The notes below the pieces were generated by a model. The model did no database searches. It was not told where the DNA came from and worked only from the letters and a program-made list of their open reading frames with translations. This document shows positions 8,668 to 17,021 of a stretch of DNA of 64,000 nt, one piece after another. The stretch comes from Streptomyces puniciscabiei (GTDB lineage: Bacteria; Actinomycetota; Actinomycetes; Streptomycetales; Streptomycetaceae). A program made the translations under genes and the position numbers. Position 1 is the first letter of the stretch. Each line of letters opens with the position of its first letter. The stretch covers positions 98,171 through 162,170 of the forward strand of contig NZ_VFNX01000006.1 of NCBI RefSeq assembly GCF_006715785.1, given 5' to 3'.

Positions 8668-9636
8668 TCAGTGACCGCTGATGGCCCGTGGCGTGTACGG
8701 CTGCTCCAGCTCCTCGATCTCCTTCTCGGTCAGCTCCAGCTCCACGGCGGCCACCGCGTCCTCGATGTGGTGCGGTTTGGCGGCGCCGACGACCGGGGCC
8801 GCCACCGTGTCCTGGTGGAGCAGCCAGGCGAGGGCCACCTGGGCGCGGGTCACGCCGCGGTCGTCCGCGATCCGGGTGACCGCCTCGACGATCGAGCGGT
8901 CGCTCTCCAGGTACAGGCGGCTGCCGAAGTTGTCGTTCGCGCTGCGCTCGGTGACCGTGCCCCAGTCCCGGGTGAGCCGGCCGCGGGCGAGCGGGCTCCA
9001 CGGCAGCACGCCGACGCCCTGGTCCGCGCAGAGCGGCAGCATCTCCCGCTCCTCCTCGCGGTAGAGCAGGTTGTAGTGGTTCTGCATGGACACGAACTTC
9101 GTCCAGCCGTGCCGCTCCGCCGTGTACTGCAGCTTGGAGAACTCCCAGGCGTACATGGAACTCGCCCCGATGTAGCGGACCTTGCCCGCCTTGACCAGGT
9201 CGTGCAGCGCCTCCATCGTCTCCTCGACGGGGGTCGCGTGGTCGTAGCGGTGGATCTGGTAGAGGTCGACGTAGTCGGTGCCGAGGCGGCGCAGGCTGTG
9301 GTCGATCTCCGCCATGACCGCCTTGCGGGACAGTCCGGCGCCGTTGGGGCCCGGCCGCATCCGGCCGTTCACCTTGGTGGCCAGCACGATCTCGTCGCGG
9401 TTCGCGAAGTCGCGCAGGGCCTTGCCGACGATCTCCTCGCTGGTGCCGTCCGAGTAGACGTTCGCGGTGTCGAAGAAGTTGACGCCCGCCTCCAGCGCCT
9501 GCCGGATGAGCGGGCGGGAGGCCTCCTCGTCGAGGGTCCACTCGTGGACGCCGCGGTCGGGCAGGCCGTAGGTCATGCAGCCCAGACAGATCCGCGACAC
9601 GTCCAGGCCCGTCGAACCGAGCTTCACGTACTGCAT
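8668..9636 (-). CDS. Aldo/keto reductase
   Basis: A 322-residue NADPH-dependent oxidoreductase with a TIM-barrel AKR fold. Visible catalytic elements: NFFDTANVYSDG (Asp and Tyr of the tetrad), VLATKVNG (Lys) and YQIHRYD (His). The nucleotide site reads VGAAKPHHIEDA. Best resemblance is to bacterial YajO/Tas-like AKRs acting on aldehydes and sugars; the substrate is not deducible. Start ATG 9636 is preceded by GGAGCAGCAACG; the open frame continues about 550 nt upstream with no start context, so that extension was not used. Confidence 0.9.
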   Translation of the reverse strand: MQYVKLGSTGLDVSRICLGCMTYGLPDRGVHEWTLDEEASRPLIRQALEAGVNFFDTANVYSDGTSEEIVGKALRDFANRDEIVLATKVNGRMRPGPNGAGLSRKAVMAEIDHSLRRLGTDYVDLYQIHRYDHATPVEETMEALHDLVKAGKVRYIGASSMYAWEFSKLQYTAERHGWTKFVSMQNHYNLLYREEEREMLPLCADQGVGVLPWSPLARGRLTRDWGTVTERSANDNFGSRLYLESDRSIVEAVTRIADDRGVTRAQVALAWLLHQDTVAAPVVGAAKPHHIEDAVAAVELELTEKEIEELEQPYTPRAISGH

Positions 9637-9946
9637 CGTTGCTGCTCCTGCCTTCGGGACGATGGTCACCCACGAGCCTACGGCGTGGCCCGGCACCGGC
9701 TGGACGACCGGAACGCGCGGGCGATTTGATCCTGCCACGTGCCGCCCGCCGCCCGGCGTGGGCGGGATGCGGCGGATCCGCCCCAAGGGTGTCCCGCGCC
9801 CCTCTGGGCGCGTCCCTTCAGGGCGTTGCGTTGGTGCCCCCAGGTGACCGTCCGGCGTGGGAAACGGATGATCGTCGTACTGTCGGCTCATTCTCGGCGC
9901 AGACGACCGGCATCCGGCCGGTCTCGGCCGCCCCGGAGGAAACGCG
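9637..9946. other. 310-bp divergent promoter region with a stem-loop
   Basis: No gene seen. The spacer separates the aldo-keto reductase (minus) from the secreted protein (plus). A compact hairpin, CGCGCCC-CTCT-GGGCGCG, occupies 9795-9812 and could be an attenuator or terminator-like element in either direction. No convincing -35/-10 pair was identified. Confidence 0.5.
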
Positions 9947-10798
9947 GTGCCGACTCGTTCCACCACCCTGAGGACACTTGCCGGAGCAGCGCTGCTGCCG
10001 CTGGCGCTCGTCACCCCCGCCTGGGGAGAACGCTCCGCCGCGCCGGCGCAGGAGACCCCGGCCACGCTCTGCGCGCTCGCCGGCACGCTGCGCGGTGCGC
10101 ACGGTGAGCAGGCCGACGTGAGCCTGTGCGCGGACACCGGCTCGCCGAGGTTCAACATCACGGCCCCGGCCACCTGCCGGGTCGGCCGCACCCGGGTCCG
10201 CTACGCCTGTCGCACCGAGGGCACCTGGAAGGTCACCCGGTCCGGCAAGACTCTGGGCACCGGTTCGCTGCCCGGTTCGGGCCTGTACCCGGGTCCGGGC
10301 ACGTACGACATCAGCGCCACCGTCCGCGTGCGGTCCACGCCCGCCGGTGTCGACCTGAAGGGCACGGTGCAGGCCGCCGTCGCGCTGACCGCGCCCAAGG
10401 CGAAGGCGACGCACTCCGTCACCGTCGACAAGGCCGTGCTGCGCCGCAACGCCACGACCACCGTGACCTACACGATCCGCCGGGACAGCGTCGAGGGTGA
10501 CGGCAACGCGCGGCTGGGGATGATCGGCGAGGCGGGCACCGGTCTGCGGATCAGCACGGCCGACACACGCTGCGTCAACCCGCTGGTGGGGCGGTACCCG
10601 TCGAAGACCCGGCTGGCGCACTCCCTGGACTGCACGGTGACGGAGCTGCAGCCCGGCCACCCGGAGACGCTGAAGGTCCGCTTCACGGTCGGGGCGAAGT
10701 GCTCCACGGTGGTGTCGAAGCTCGGCTACTGGGTTCCCAAGGGCCAGGACATGTTCACCGGGAACATGCTGGCGGGGCCGACGCTGACCTGCCGCTAG
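9947..10798 (+). CDS. Secreted hypothetical protein with Cys pairs
   Basis: A 283-residue protein, family not recognised. A Sec signal peptide (RSTTLRTLAGAALLPLALVTPAWG) is followed by two beta-rich halves: one about residues 45-150 with CAL, LCAD, TCRV and YACR cysteines, another about 155-283 with DTRCVNP, LDCTV, AKCST and LTCR. The even Cys count suggests disulfides outside the cell. GTG 9947 is supported by GGAGGA at 9935-9940. The stop TAG overlaps the stop of the convergent flavoprotein gene in a shared CTAG. Confidence 0.75.
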   Translation: MPTRSTTLRTLAGAALLPLALVTPAWGERSAAPAQETPATLCALAGTLRGAHGEQADVSLCADTGSPRFNITAPATCRVGRTRVRYACRTEGTWKVTRSGKTLGTGSLPGSGLYPGPGTYDISATVRVRSTPAGVDLKGTVQAAVALTAPKAKATHSVTVDKAVLRRNATTTVTYTIRRDSVEGDGNARLGMIGEAGTGLRISTADTRCVNPLVGRYPSKTRLAHSLDCTVTELQPGHPETLKVRFTVGAKCSTVVSKLGYWVPKGQDMFTGNMLAGPTLTCR

Positions 10799-11319
10799 AG
10801 CAGGTCCAGTGCCTGTTCCCAGGCGAGGTCCGGACGGCCGCCGTCCGGCAGTACCTCACCGGTGTACCGCTCGCCGAAGCGGACGCCCATCCCGCGCAGC
10901 CGTTCCAGGCTGTCCCGGTAGGCGGGATGGGCGTCCAGCGCGTCGGCGACGCAGGGCAGGACGGCGATCGGTATGCCCAGGCCCGCCGCCTCGCACAGGG
11001 TGCCGAGCGCGAGGGTGTCGGCGATGCCGGCCGCCCATTTGTTGATGGTGTTGAAGGTGGCGGGGGCCACCACGACGGCGTCCGGCGGCGGGAAGGGACG
11101 GGGGTCGGCCGGTGTGCGCCAGGCCGATCTGACGGGCCGGCCCGTCTGCGCCCGCACGGCCTCGCTGTCGAAGAAGCCGCTCATGGCGACCGGTGTGGCG
11201 ATGACGCCGACCTCCCAGTTCCGTTCCTGGGCGGCACCGATCAGTTTGCTGACGCCCGCGGCGATCCCGGCCGCGCAGACGACGACGTAGAGGAAGGGCT
11301 TCTCGGCCTGTTCGGTCAT
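10795..11319 (-). CDS. Flavoprotein of the HFCD (EpiD/Dfp-like) family
   Basis: A 174-residue single-domain flavoprotein. The N-terminal YVVVCAAGIAAGVSKLIGAA and central VVVAPATFNTINKWAAGIADTL match the homo-oligomeric flavin-containing Cys decarboxylase family (EpiD, PPC decarboxylase, UbiX relatives), where PATFNT/PATANT contributes to FMN binding. The His of the EpiD active site is not evident, so the reaction is open. It is convergent with the secreted protein gene (4-nt CTAG overlap), and the NTF2-like gene lies 25 nt upstream on the same strand. Confidence 0.82.
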   Translation of the reverse strand: MTEQAEKPFLYVVVCAAGIAAGVSKLIGAAQERNWEVGVIATPVAMSGFFDSEAVRAQTGRPVRSAWRTPADPRPFPPPDAVVVAPATFNTINKWAAGIADTLALGTLCEAAGLGIPIAVLPCVADALDAHPAYRDSLERLRGMGVRFGERYTGEVLPDGGRPDLAWEQALDLL

Positions 11320-11344
11320 CCGGGAACCCTACTGAACGGAAACG

Positions 11345-11803
11345 CTACCGAACCGGGAAGGACCGCCCTCGCTCGGCCTCGGGGCGCGGGCCGTGGATGC
11401 GGCGCTGCCCCTCCTCGATGGGCACGTCGTTGATGCTGGCCTCCCGCCGGGTCATCAGGCCGTGCTCGTCGAACTCCCACAGTTCGTTGCCGTACGAGCG
11501 CCACCACTGCCCGTCGGCGTCGTGGCACTCGTACTGGAAGCGGACGGCGATGCGGTTGCCGTCGAAGGCCCACAGGTCCTTGCGCAGCGCGTAGTCCAGC
11601 TCGCGCCGCCACTTGGCGGTGAGGAACGCGACGATCTCGGCGCGGCCGGTGACGAAGGTGTCGCGGTTGCGCCAGACCGAGTCCTCGGAGTAGGCGAGCG
11701 CCACCTTGTGCGGGTCGCGGGTGTTCCAGGCGTCCTCGGCGGCCTGGACCTTCTGCGCGGCGCTCTCGCGGGTGAACGGCGGCAGGGGCGGACGGTCGGC
11801 CAT
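11345..11803 (-). CDS. Nuclear transport factor 2-like (SnoaL-type) protein
   Basis: A 152-residue cone-shaped NTF2-like protein of the DUF1348 type ([77 protein letters not shown]). The biochemical role is unknown for this family. Start ATG 11803 is preceded by GGAGGAGACC. It is divergent from a TetR gene with two identical palindromes between them, so it is very probably the regulated target; the flavoprotein 25 nt downstream may be co-transcribed. Confidence 0.85.
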   Translation of the reverse strand: MADRPPLPPFTRESAAQKVQAAEDAWNTRDPHKVALAYSEDSVWRNRDTFVTGRAEIVAFLTAKWRRELDYALRKDLWAFDGNRIAVRFQYECHDADGQWWRSYGNELWEFDEHGLMTRREASINDVPIEEGQRRIHGPRPEAERGRSFPVR

Positions 11804-11828
11804 GGTCTCCTCCTTGGCTCGGCAGCCC

Positions 11829-11882
11829 GGAGAACGGGCGTTCTCCAGGCGCACTGCTACGGTAGGAGAACGGGCGTTCTCC
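11829..11882. promoter_or_regulatory. Duplicated 18-bp TetR operator
   Basis: The perfect palindrome GGAGAACGGGCGTTCTCC occurs at 11829-11846 and again, identically, at 11865-11882, 36 bp apart, in the divergent spacer between the NTF2-like and TetR genes. Two exact copies in such a short spacer are best explained as cooperative binding sites of the adjacent TetR protein, repressing both promoters. Confidence 0.85.
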
Positions 11883-11932
11883 GTCAAAGGGCGCGCCAGG
11901 TAACCCGTCAACGACCAGGTCGAGGAGGCATG

Positions 11933-12517
11933 GTGTCGCCGATGGACAGCGCGGCCGTCCGGGACAGGGCGCTCGACGCCGCGGAGGAGCTGTTCTACGC
12001 CCGGGGTGTGCAGTCCGTGGGCATGGACGAACTGCGCGGCGCGTCAGGAGTCTCGCTCAAGCGCCTCTACCAGCTCTTCCCCGCCAAGGAGCAGCTGGTC
12101 GCGGCCTACCTGGCACGGCGGGACGAGCGCTGGCGCGGACGCCTGGCGGAGCACGTGGCACGGCAGCGGGACCCGCGGGAGCGGATCCCGGCCGTTTTCG
12201 ACTGGCTGGAGGGTTGGTTCGGCGAGGCCGGCTTCCGCGGCTGCGCCTGGATCAACGCCTATGGCGAGCTGGGCGCCACCTCCGCCCTGGTCGCCGAGCA
12301 GGTGCGCGCCCACAAGGAGGCGTTCCGGGACTACCTCGCCTCGCTCGTGGCGGACGCCGGGCTGCCCGCCGCGCTCACCGGTCCCCTCTTCCTCCTCGCC
12401 GAGGGGGCGATGGTGACGGCCGGCATCACGGGGACCACCCGGCCGGCGGCCGAGGCCCGCGAGGCGGCGCGGACCCTGCTGGCGACCACCGGACCGGGCG
12501 GGCCCCGGCCCTCCTAG
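11933..12517 (+). CDS. TetR family repressor
   Basis: About 194 residues. The N-terminal helix-turn-helix ([44 protein letters not shown]) is canonical, and the ligand domain carries [15 protein letters not shown], common in LmrA/YxaF-like members. GAGGAGG at 11922-11928 best fits GTG 11933; ATG 11930 is too close and ATG 11942 is the alternative. Two palindromes upstream suggest autoregulation and control of the divergent NTF2-like gene. Its stop codon TAG is part of the CTAG at the edge of the MITE-like element. Confidence 0.88.
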   Translation: MSPMDSAAVRDRALDAAEELFYARGVQSVGMDELRGASGVSLKRLYQLFPAKEQLVAAYLARRDERWRGRLAEHVARQRDPRERIPAVFDWLEGWFGEAGFRGCAWINAYGELGATSALVAEQVRAHKEAFRDYLASLVADAGLPAALTGPLFLLAEGAMVTAGITGTTRPAAEAREAARTLLATTGPGGPRPS

Positions 12518-12770
12518 GGCCTGTCGTCACAGTCCCTCCCCCCGCCTTGGGCCGGGAGGTGCCCGCCGCCCTGCGACGCCCGGCAGGCTCCCCCACTGCC
12601 TCGAGGGCGTGGGAGGTGCCCCCTCTCGCCGCACCGCGCGAAAGCCCGAGTGCGTGCAGTACGAGGACTTCCGCCGGCACTCCCCCAGCCTTCGGCCGGG
12701 GGACCCCAGGGCACGCACCAGACGCCGCCGGGCCGCCCTCCGGGCGACGGCGGGAATGTGACGACAGGCC
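12518..12770. mobile_element. MITE-like element flanked by CTAG
   Basis: A 253-bp non-coding segment has perfect 14-bp terminal inverted repeats (GGCCTGTCGTCACA at 12518-12531, its complement at 12757-12770); the match extends to 20 of 22 positions. Both ends are bordered by CTAG, read as a 4-bp target duplication. The interior is GC-rich with several hairpins and no transposase. Closely similar intergenic blocks are common in Streptomyces genomes as I recall. The left CTAG supplies the tetR stop and the right one the ferredoxin stop. Confidence 0.75.
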
Positions 12771-12959
12771 CTAGGACAGCCTGATCGCGCTCACCGGGCA
12801 GGCGCGGGCCGCCTCCCGGACCATCGGATCGCCCGCGCCGTCCTCCCGCCCGGGCAGCAGGGTGCTGTAGCCGTCGTCGTCCTGGGTGAAGACGCCCGGT
12901 GCCGCCAGCGCGCACTGGCCGGCCCCGATACAGACGTCCTTGTCGATGTCGATGTGCAT
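12771..12959 (-). CDS. [3Fe-4S] ferredoxin, P450 partner
   Basis: A 62-residue ferredoxin. The three ligands C10, C16 and C54 (VCIGAGQC and ARACPVSAI) have the spacing of actinobacterial single [3Fe-4S] ferredoxins, with Ala in the position that would carry the fourth Cys. It begins 12 nt after the P450 gene and should deliver electrons to it from a ferredoxin reductase encoded elsewhere. Its TAG stop lies in the CTAG bordering the MITE-like element. Confidence 0.93.
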   Translation of the reverse strand: MHIDIDKDVCIGAGQCALAAPGVFTQDDDGYSTLLPGREDGAGDPMVREAARACPVSAIRLS

Positions 12960-12971
12960 GAGCAGAGCCTC

Positions 12972-14201
12972 TTACCAGGTCACGGGGAGTTCCAGCATCC
13001 CCTGGATCGTGTCGCCGGGTTTGAAGGGGACCTCTTCGGCGGGGACCGCGAGGCGCAGCCCCGGCAGCCGGGCCAACAGGCCGCCCAGGGCGATCTCCAG
13101 CTCCGCGCGGGCCAGGTTCTGGCCCAGGCACTGGTGGATGCCGAAGCCGAACGCCACGTGGTGGCGGGTGGGCCGGTGGAAGTCCAGGGTGTCGGGGTCG
13201 TCGTAGAGGGCGGGATCGCGGTTGATCACCGAGGTCGAGAAGAGCACGCCCTCGCCGGCCCGGATGGTGGTGCCGGCGATCTCGATGTCGTCCAGCGCCA
13301 CCCGCTGCAGCCCCTCCGCGATGGACAGCATCCGCATCAGCTCCTCCACGGCGGCGGGCAGCAGCGCCGGGTCGGCGCGCAACTCGGCCAGCCGGTCGGG
13401 GTGCCGGAGCAGGGTGAAGGTGCCCAGGGAGATCATGTTGGCCGTCGTCTCGTGGCCCGCCACCAGCAGGATGACGGCCAGCGAGACGAGCTCGTCGCGG
13501 TCCACCGTGCCGTCGCGCAGCTGGTGGTGGACGAGGTCGTCGAGAACGCCGTCACCGCCCTCGGCCTGCTTCGCCTTGGCGTCGATGAGCCCGCCGAGGT
13601 ACTCCTCCAGCCGTGTGCGGGCCTGAACGGAGTCGGCCGCCCGGGGGCCGCGCAGCAGCCTGCGGGACTGCTCCTCGAAGAACTCGTGGTCACGGTACGG
13701 CACTCCGAGCAGCCCGCAGATCACCATCGACGGCACGGGCAGGGCGAAGGCGGAGACCAGGTCGGCAGGCGGTCCCTGGGCGATCATCGCGTCCAGCAGC
13801 CCGTCCACGGTGCGCCGGATCCACGGCCGCAGCTCGGTCGCGCGTCTGACGGTGAACGACGGGATCATCATCCGCCGCTGCCGCTGGTGTTCGGGATCGT
13901 CCATCCCGAGCAGGGCCACCCTGCGGTCGCGGACGCCGGCGAACCGCTCCGCGGGGATGGGGAAGCCGGGACGGCGGCGGTCGCTGGACAGGCGGGGGTC
14001 GGCGAGCAGGGCGCGGGCGGTGGCGTGGGCGGTGACCGCCCAGACCTCGCGGCCGTCGAACAGGGTGACTCGGGACAGGGATCGCCCGTCCCGCAGCGGC
14101 TCGTATCCGGTGGGCGGGTGGTAGGGGCAGGAGCGGTCCTGCGGGAAGGCGACGGGATCGGCCGGGTTCGCCGGACCGGTGCCGTCCGTCAGTTCCGTCA
14201 T
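12972..14201 (-). CDS. Cytochrome P450, CYP105-like
   Basis: A 409-residue soluble class I P450. Motifs: I-helix VAGHETTAN near residue 245, K-helix EELMR (ExxR) near 288, heme-binding FGFGIHQCLGQNLAR near 350 with the Cys thiolate. The N-terminus FPQDRSCPYHPPTGYEPL is characteristic of the CYP105 family, which oxidises xenobiotics and macrolide/polyene intermediates; the native substrate here cannot be read off. It is operonic with the [3Fe-4S] ferredoxin. An imperfect 7-3-7 palindrome lies 45 nt upstream of the start. Confidence 0.92.
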   Translation of the reverse strand: MTELTDGTGPANPADPVAFPQDRSCPYHPPTGYEPLRDGRSLSRVTLFDGREVWAVTAHATARALLADPRLSSDRRRPGFPIPAERFAGVRDRRVALLGMDDPEHQRQRRMMIPSFTVRRATELRPWIRRTVDGLLDAMIAQGPPADLVSAFALPVPSMVICGLLGVPYRDHEFFEEQSRRLLRGPRAADSVQARTRLEEYLGGLIDAKAKQAEGGDGVLDDLVHHQLRDGTVDRDELVSLAVILLVAGHETTANMISLGTFTLLRHPDRLAELRADPALLPAAVEELMRMLSIAEGLQRVALDDIEIAGTTIRAGEGVLFSTSVINRDPALYDDPDTLDFHRPTRHHVAFGFGIHQCLGQNLARAELEIALGGLLARLPGLRLAVPAEEVPFKPGDTIQGMLELPVTW

Positions 14202-14245
14202 GGAAGACCTCGCAGACGAAGTAGTGCGTCGTGCCGATCTTCATT

Positions 14246-14262
14246 AGATGCCTCGGGCACCT
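14246..14262. promoter_or_regulatory. Imperfect palindrome upstream of the CYP105-like gene
   Basis: AGATGCC-TCG-GGCACCT (6 of 7 paired positions match) sits 45-61 nt upstream of the P450 ATG. It could be an operator; no regulator is adjacent. Confidence 0.35.
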
Positions 14263-14366
14263 ATGAAGCGACGCCAAGTTCGGCCAGTTCGGTGACGCCG
14301 GTGATCTGGCCGAAGACGAGCGGTCGCGGGGGCGGGTTCCGGCCACGGTGCGACACGGGTTCGCCG

Positions 14367-14830
14367 GTCACGCCGGACGCTCTCCGCGGGCGGGGCGAAG
14401 GCCCGCGCGACGGCGAGACTGTCCTCGTACACATGGTCGCGTACGACCAGACCGCCCCGCACGGTCAGGTGCAGGGCGAAGCGCGCGGTTCAGGCGCGGC
14501 CGGTCGGTGCCGCCGTCTGCCGGACGACAACGAGCCGAACCGCGTCCTCGCCGTCGACCAGGATCCTGTCGACGCTCGTGTCCGCCCCTCCGGCACGTGG
14601 TGCGCGGCCCTCTCCCGGTAGTGGGCGGCGGCGTCCGCGCGGGTGGAGCGGTGCCGGATCCACGGGGTGCGGGCGCGGCCGTGCTCCTCCTGCGGCCGGT
14701 CGAGGCGCCGGTCACAGCCCTCCGCGTAGAGCTCGGCGATCCGTTCGGGGTCGCCCCGGCCGATCCTGCGCAGCAGTTCCTCGACCACGGCGCGGGTCGA
14801 CTGGGCATGGCTGGTCGTCATGGTGGTCAA
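14367..14830 (-). pseudogene. SnoaL-like (NTF2 fold) pseudogene
   Basis: The first frame (ATG 14830 or 14821) encodes [24 protein letters not shown]...HVPEG, a SnoaL-like N-terminus. At a GGGG tract near 14590 the homology moves to another frame ([27 protein letters not shown]), which then meets TGA at 14490-14492 and continues as [31 protein letters not shown]. One missing G plus one nonsense change explain the pattern, so the gene is not expressed as an intact protein. The end of the original reading frame is uncertain. Confidence 0.8.
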
Positions 14831-15012
14831 CTCCCGGTACGGGCCGCGGTCGGGACGGGGACCACGGAACCAGCCGCATCACCGCGGCGCGATCACCCCG
14901 GAGGTCATCACCCCGTCGGCCCAAGGGCACGGCGGTACGGATGATGCGTGGGGCCGCGGGTGTTGAATGCCGGTGGCAGACAGCTGTTGGACCGACGAAG
15001 GGGACGGATCCC

Positions 15013-15462
15013 ATGCCTCTTGAGGGCGAGTACGAGCCCAGCCCGACGCAGTGGGTGCGCGAGCAGGTCGAGCTGTACGAGAGCTCCGGCGGGACGAAGG
15101 GCACCACGCTGCTGGACACCGGCATGCCGGTGGTCGTGCTGACCAGCCGGGGCGCGAAGAGCGGAAAGATCCGCAAGACGCCGCTGATGCGCGTGGAGCA
15201 CGAGGGGACGTACGCGGTGGTCGCCTCCCAGGGCGGCGCGCCCAAGCACCCGGTGTGGTACTTCAACATCATCTCCGATCCGCATGTCGAGCTGCAGGAC
15301 GGGCCGGTCAAGCGGGACATGAGGGCCCGTGAGGTCACCGGCGAGGAGAAGGCCCGGTGGTGGGAGCGCGCCGTCGCCGCGTACCCGCCGTACGCCGACT
15401 ACCAGAAGAAGACGTCGCGGGAGATCCCGGTCTTCGTGCTGGAGCCCCTCGACGAGGACTGA
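15013..15462 (+). CDS. Deazaflavin-dependent nitroreductase family protein
   Basis: A 149-residue split-barrel protein of the DDN/FDOR-A family (F420-dependent). Diagnostic segments: [51 protein letters not shown] and the C-terminal EIPVFVLEP. Family members reduce quinones, nitroimidazoles or other xenobiotics using F420H2; the substrate is unknown here. ATG 15013 follows AAGGGGACGGATCCC. It converges on the CDF transporter gene. Confidence 0.92.
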   Translation: MPLEGEYEPSPTQWVREQVELYESSGGTKGTTLLDTGMPVVVLTSRGAKSGKIRKTPLMRVEHEGTYAVVASQGGAPKHPVWYFNIISDPHVELQDGPVKRDMRAREVTGEEKARWWERAVAAYPPYADYQKKTSREIPVFVLEPLDED

Positions 15463-15551
15463 GGGGAGCCCGTTCGCGCCGGGTACCGGTGCGATTCAGA
15501 AAAATCTGCGCCGAGGAGGTGTGAAACCGCCCGGCTGCGGGCACTCGTGCG

Positions 15552-16547
15552 TCAGGCCCCGCCGCGTTCCCCCGTCGCGGCGGGGCTCTCCCGTGCCTCG
15601 CCCGCCGGCCGGTCGGTCACGTCCAGGAAGATCTGGTCGGCCTCGGGAAACGTCCGGGCCAGCGACCGCTTGATGCGTACGGCGACCTCCTCCACCCGCT
15701 CGCTCTCCAGCCCGGGCACCAGGTCGATGCGAGCGACCACCAGGGTGGCGTCGAGTCCCATCTTCATCGTGAACAGCGCCTCCACACTGTCGATCTCCGG
15801 CTGCGCCCGCAGCAGCGAGCGGATCCTGCCGCTGAGCTCCGGATCGGCGGCCTCGCCGATGAGCCGGTCGCGGGCGTCACGGCCGAGCCGGTAGGCGACG
15901 TACACCAGCAGGACGCCGATCGCCAGCGAGGCGGACGCCTCCCAGGCGACCTGCCCGGTCACCATGTGCAGGGCCATCCCGGCGAGGGCGAGCGTCACGC
16001 CGAGCACCGCCGTGCCGTCCTCGGCGATCACCGTGCGCAGCGCAGGGTCGCCCAGTGAGCCGAGGCCGCCCTGCCGGCGCGCCTGGTGCAGGGCCCGCAG
16101 CAGCGAGAGGCCCTCGGCGAGGAGGGCCACGCCCAGCACGATCAGGCCCGCGACATAGCCGCTGAACTTCTCCTCGGTGCCCTGGCGCAGCGCCTCGGCG
16201 CCCTGGAAGAAGGAGAAACAGCCGCCCATGACGAAGATGCCGACGGCGGCGAGGAGGGACCAGAAGAAGCGTTCCTTGCCGTAACCGAAGGGGTGCTGTG
16301 CGTCCGCGGGGCGGCGGCTGCGGCGCAGCGCGGCCAGCAGGAACACCTCGTTGCAGCTGTCGGCGACGGAGTGCGCGGCCTCGGACAGCAGCGCGGGCGA
16401 GCCGGCGAGGACACCGCCGACGGCCTTGGCCACGGCGATGACCAGGTTGGCGGCGAGCGCCACCAGCACGGTGACCCTGGTGTGCCGGTCGGCCCCGGAG
16501 CCCGTGCCCTGCGTCCCGTCGCTCTGTTGGGAGGATGTCCCGCTCAC
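15552..16547 (-). CDS. Cation diffusion facilitator (CDF) transporter
   Basis: A 331-residue inner-membrane metal/proton antiporter. Six helices are visible; metal-site motifs SEAAHSVADSCNE in TM2 (HxxxD) and AEDGTAVLGV in TM5 are present, along with DAQHPFGYGKERFFW after TM2 that is typical of ZT_dimer-type cation efflux proteins. A cytoplasmic ferredoxin-like dimerisation domain fills the C-terminus. The substrate is likely a divalent transition metal. GTG 16547 is used because the protein starts there, but the ribosome binding site is weak. A hairpin overlaps its 3' end. Confidence 0.88.
   Translation of the reverse strand: MSGTSSQQSDGTQGTGSGADRHTRVTVLVALAANLVIAVAKAVGGVLAGSPALLSEAAHSVADSCNEVFLLAALRRSRRPADAQHPFGYGKERFFWSLLAAVGIFVMGGCFSFFQGAEALRQGTEEKFSGYVAGLIVLGVALLAEGLSLLRALHQARRQGGLGSLGDPALRTVIAEDGTAVLGVTLALAGMALHMVTGQVAWEASASLAIGVLLVYVAYRLGRDARDRLIGEAADPELSGRIRSLLRAQPEIDSVEALFTMKMGLDATLVVARIDLVPGLESERVEEVAVRIKRSLARTFPEADQIFLDVTDRPAGEARESPAATGERGGA
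15556..15586. terminator. Strong hairpin between convergent genes
   Basis: GCCCCGCCGCG (15556-15566) pairs perfectly with CGCGGCGGGGC (15576-15586), loop 9 nt. It lies inside the last codons of the CDF gene and 94 nt beyond the plus-strand reductase stop, so it probably terminates the plus-strand transcript. Confidence 0.6.
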
Positions 16548-16676
16548 GTAACGCCGACTGCCCGAGCGCGGGCGGATCACACCGTGCGTAGGGGGGAAAA
16601 CGGGGAACGCGGTGCGAACGAGTGGCCCCCGGGGAAGGGCCCGCATGAGGGCCGTCCGACGAGGAAGAAGTGACAC

Positions 16677-16982
16677 ATGGCCAAGACAAAGAAGAAAAAG
16701 CTTCCCTTCGTCTACCAGCCGATCGGTTTCGTGCTCAGCTGGACGGGCGGCGCACTGGCCGGTGTCGCCTTCCGGAAGGCGTGGATGGCGCTGCGGCACG
16801 AGGAGGAGGCCCCGGACGCGTTGGACCAGGACCGTGGGTGGGGGGAGATCCTGCTGGCCTCGGCCGTGCAGGGGGCGATCTTCGCGGTGGTGAAGAGCGC
16901 GGTGGACCGTACCGGGGCGAAGGCGATCGCTCGGTCCACGGGGGTGTGGCCCGTGGCCTCCAAGGAGGAGGACGGGGACTGA
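16677..16982 (+). CDS. DUF4235 domain protein
   Basis: A 101-residue small membrane-associated protein. After a Lys-rich start (KTKKKK) come two moderately hydrophobic segments (QPIGFVLSWTGGALAGVAFRKAW and EILLASAVQGAIFAVVKSAVDR), the pattern of DUF4235, a family common in actinomycetes without assigned function. ATG 16677 follows GAGGAAG with 8 nt spacing. It is divergent from the CDF gene. Confidence 0.85.
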   Translation: MAKTKKKKLPFVYQPIGFVLSWTGGALAGVAFRKAWMALRHEEEAPDALDQDRGWGEILLASAVQGAIFAVVKSAVDRTGAKAIARSTGVWPVASKEEDGD

Positions 16983-16998
16983 GCCGCACACCGGCACA

Positions 16999-17018
16999 GC
17001 CCCGCGCCCGTACGGGGC
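16999..17018. terminator. Short bidirectional hairpin between convergent genes
   Basis: GCCCCG (16999-17004) and CGGGGC (17013-17018) form a stem with an 8-nt loop in the 39-nt gap between the DUF4235 and PNPOx genes. Confidence 0.5.
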
Positions 17019-17021
17019 GCT

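Noticed and set aside
12514..13131. Minus-strand open frame spanning the MITE and ferredoxin region
   Set aside because: It runs out of frame with the ferredoxin; the segment is better explained by the element and the 62-residue ferredoxin.
12972..14830. Possible secondary-metabolite cluster around the CYP105-like P450
   Set aside because: No PKS, NRPS, terpene or other biosynthetic core gene is present on either side; the P450-ferredoxin pair stands alone.
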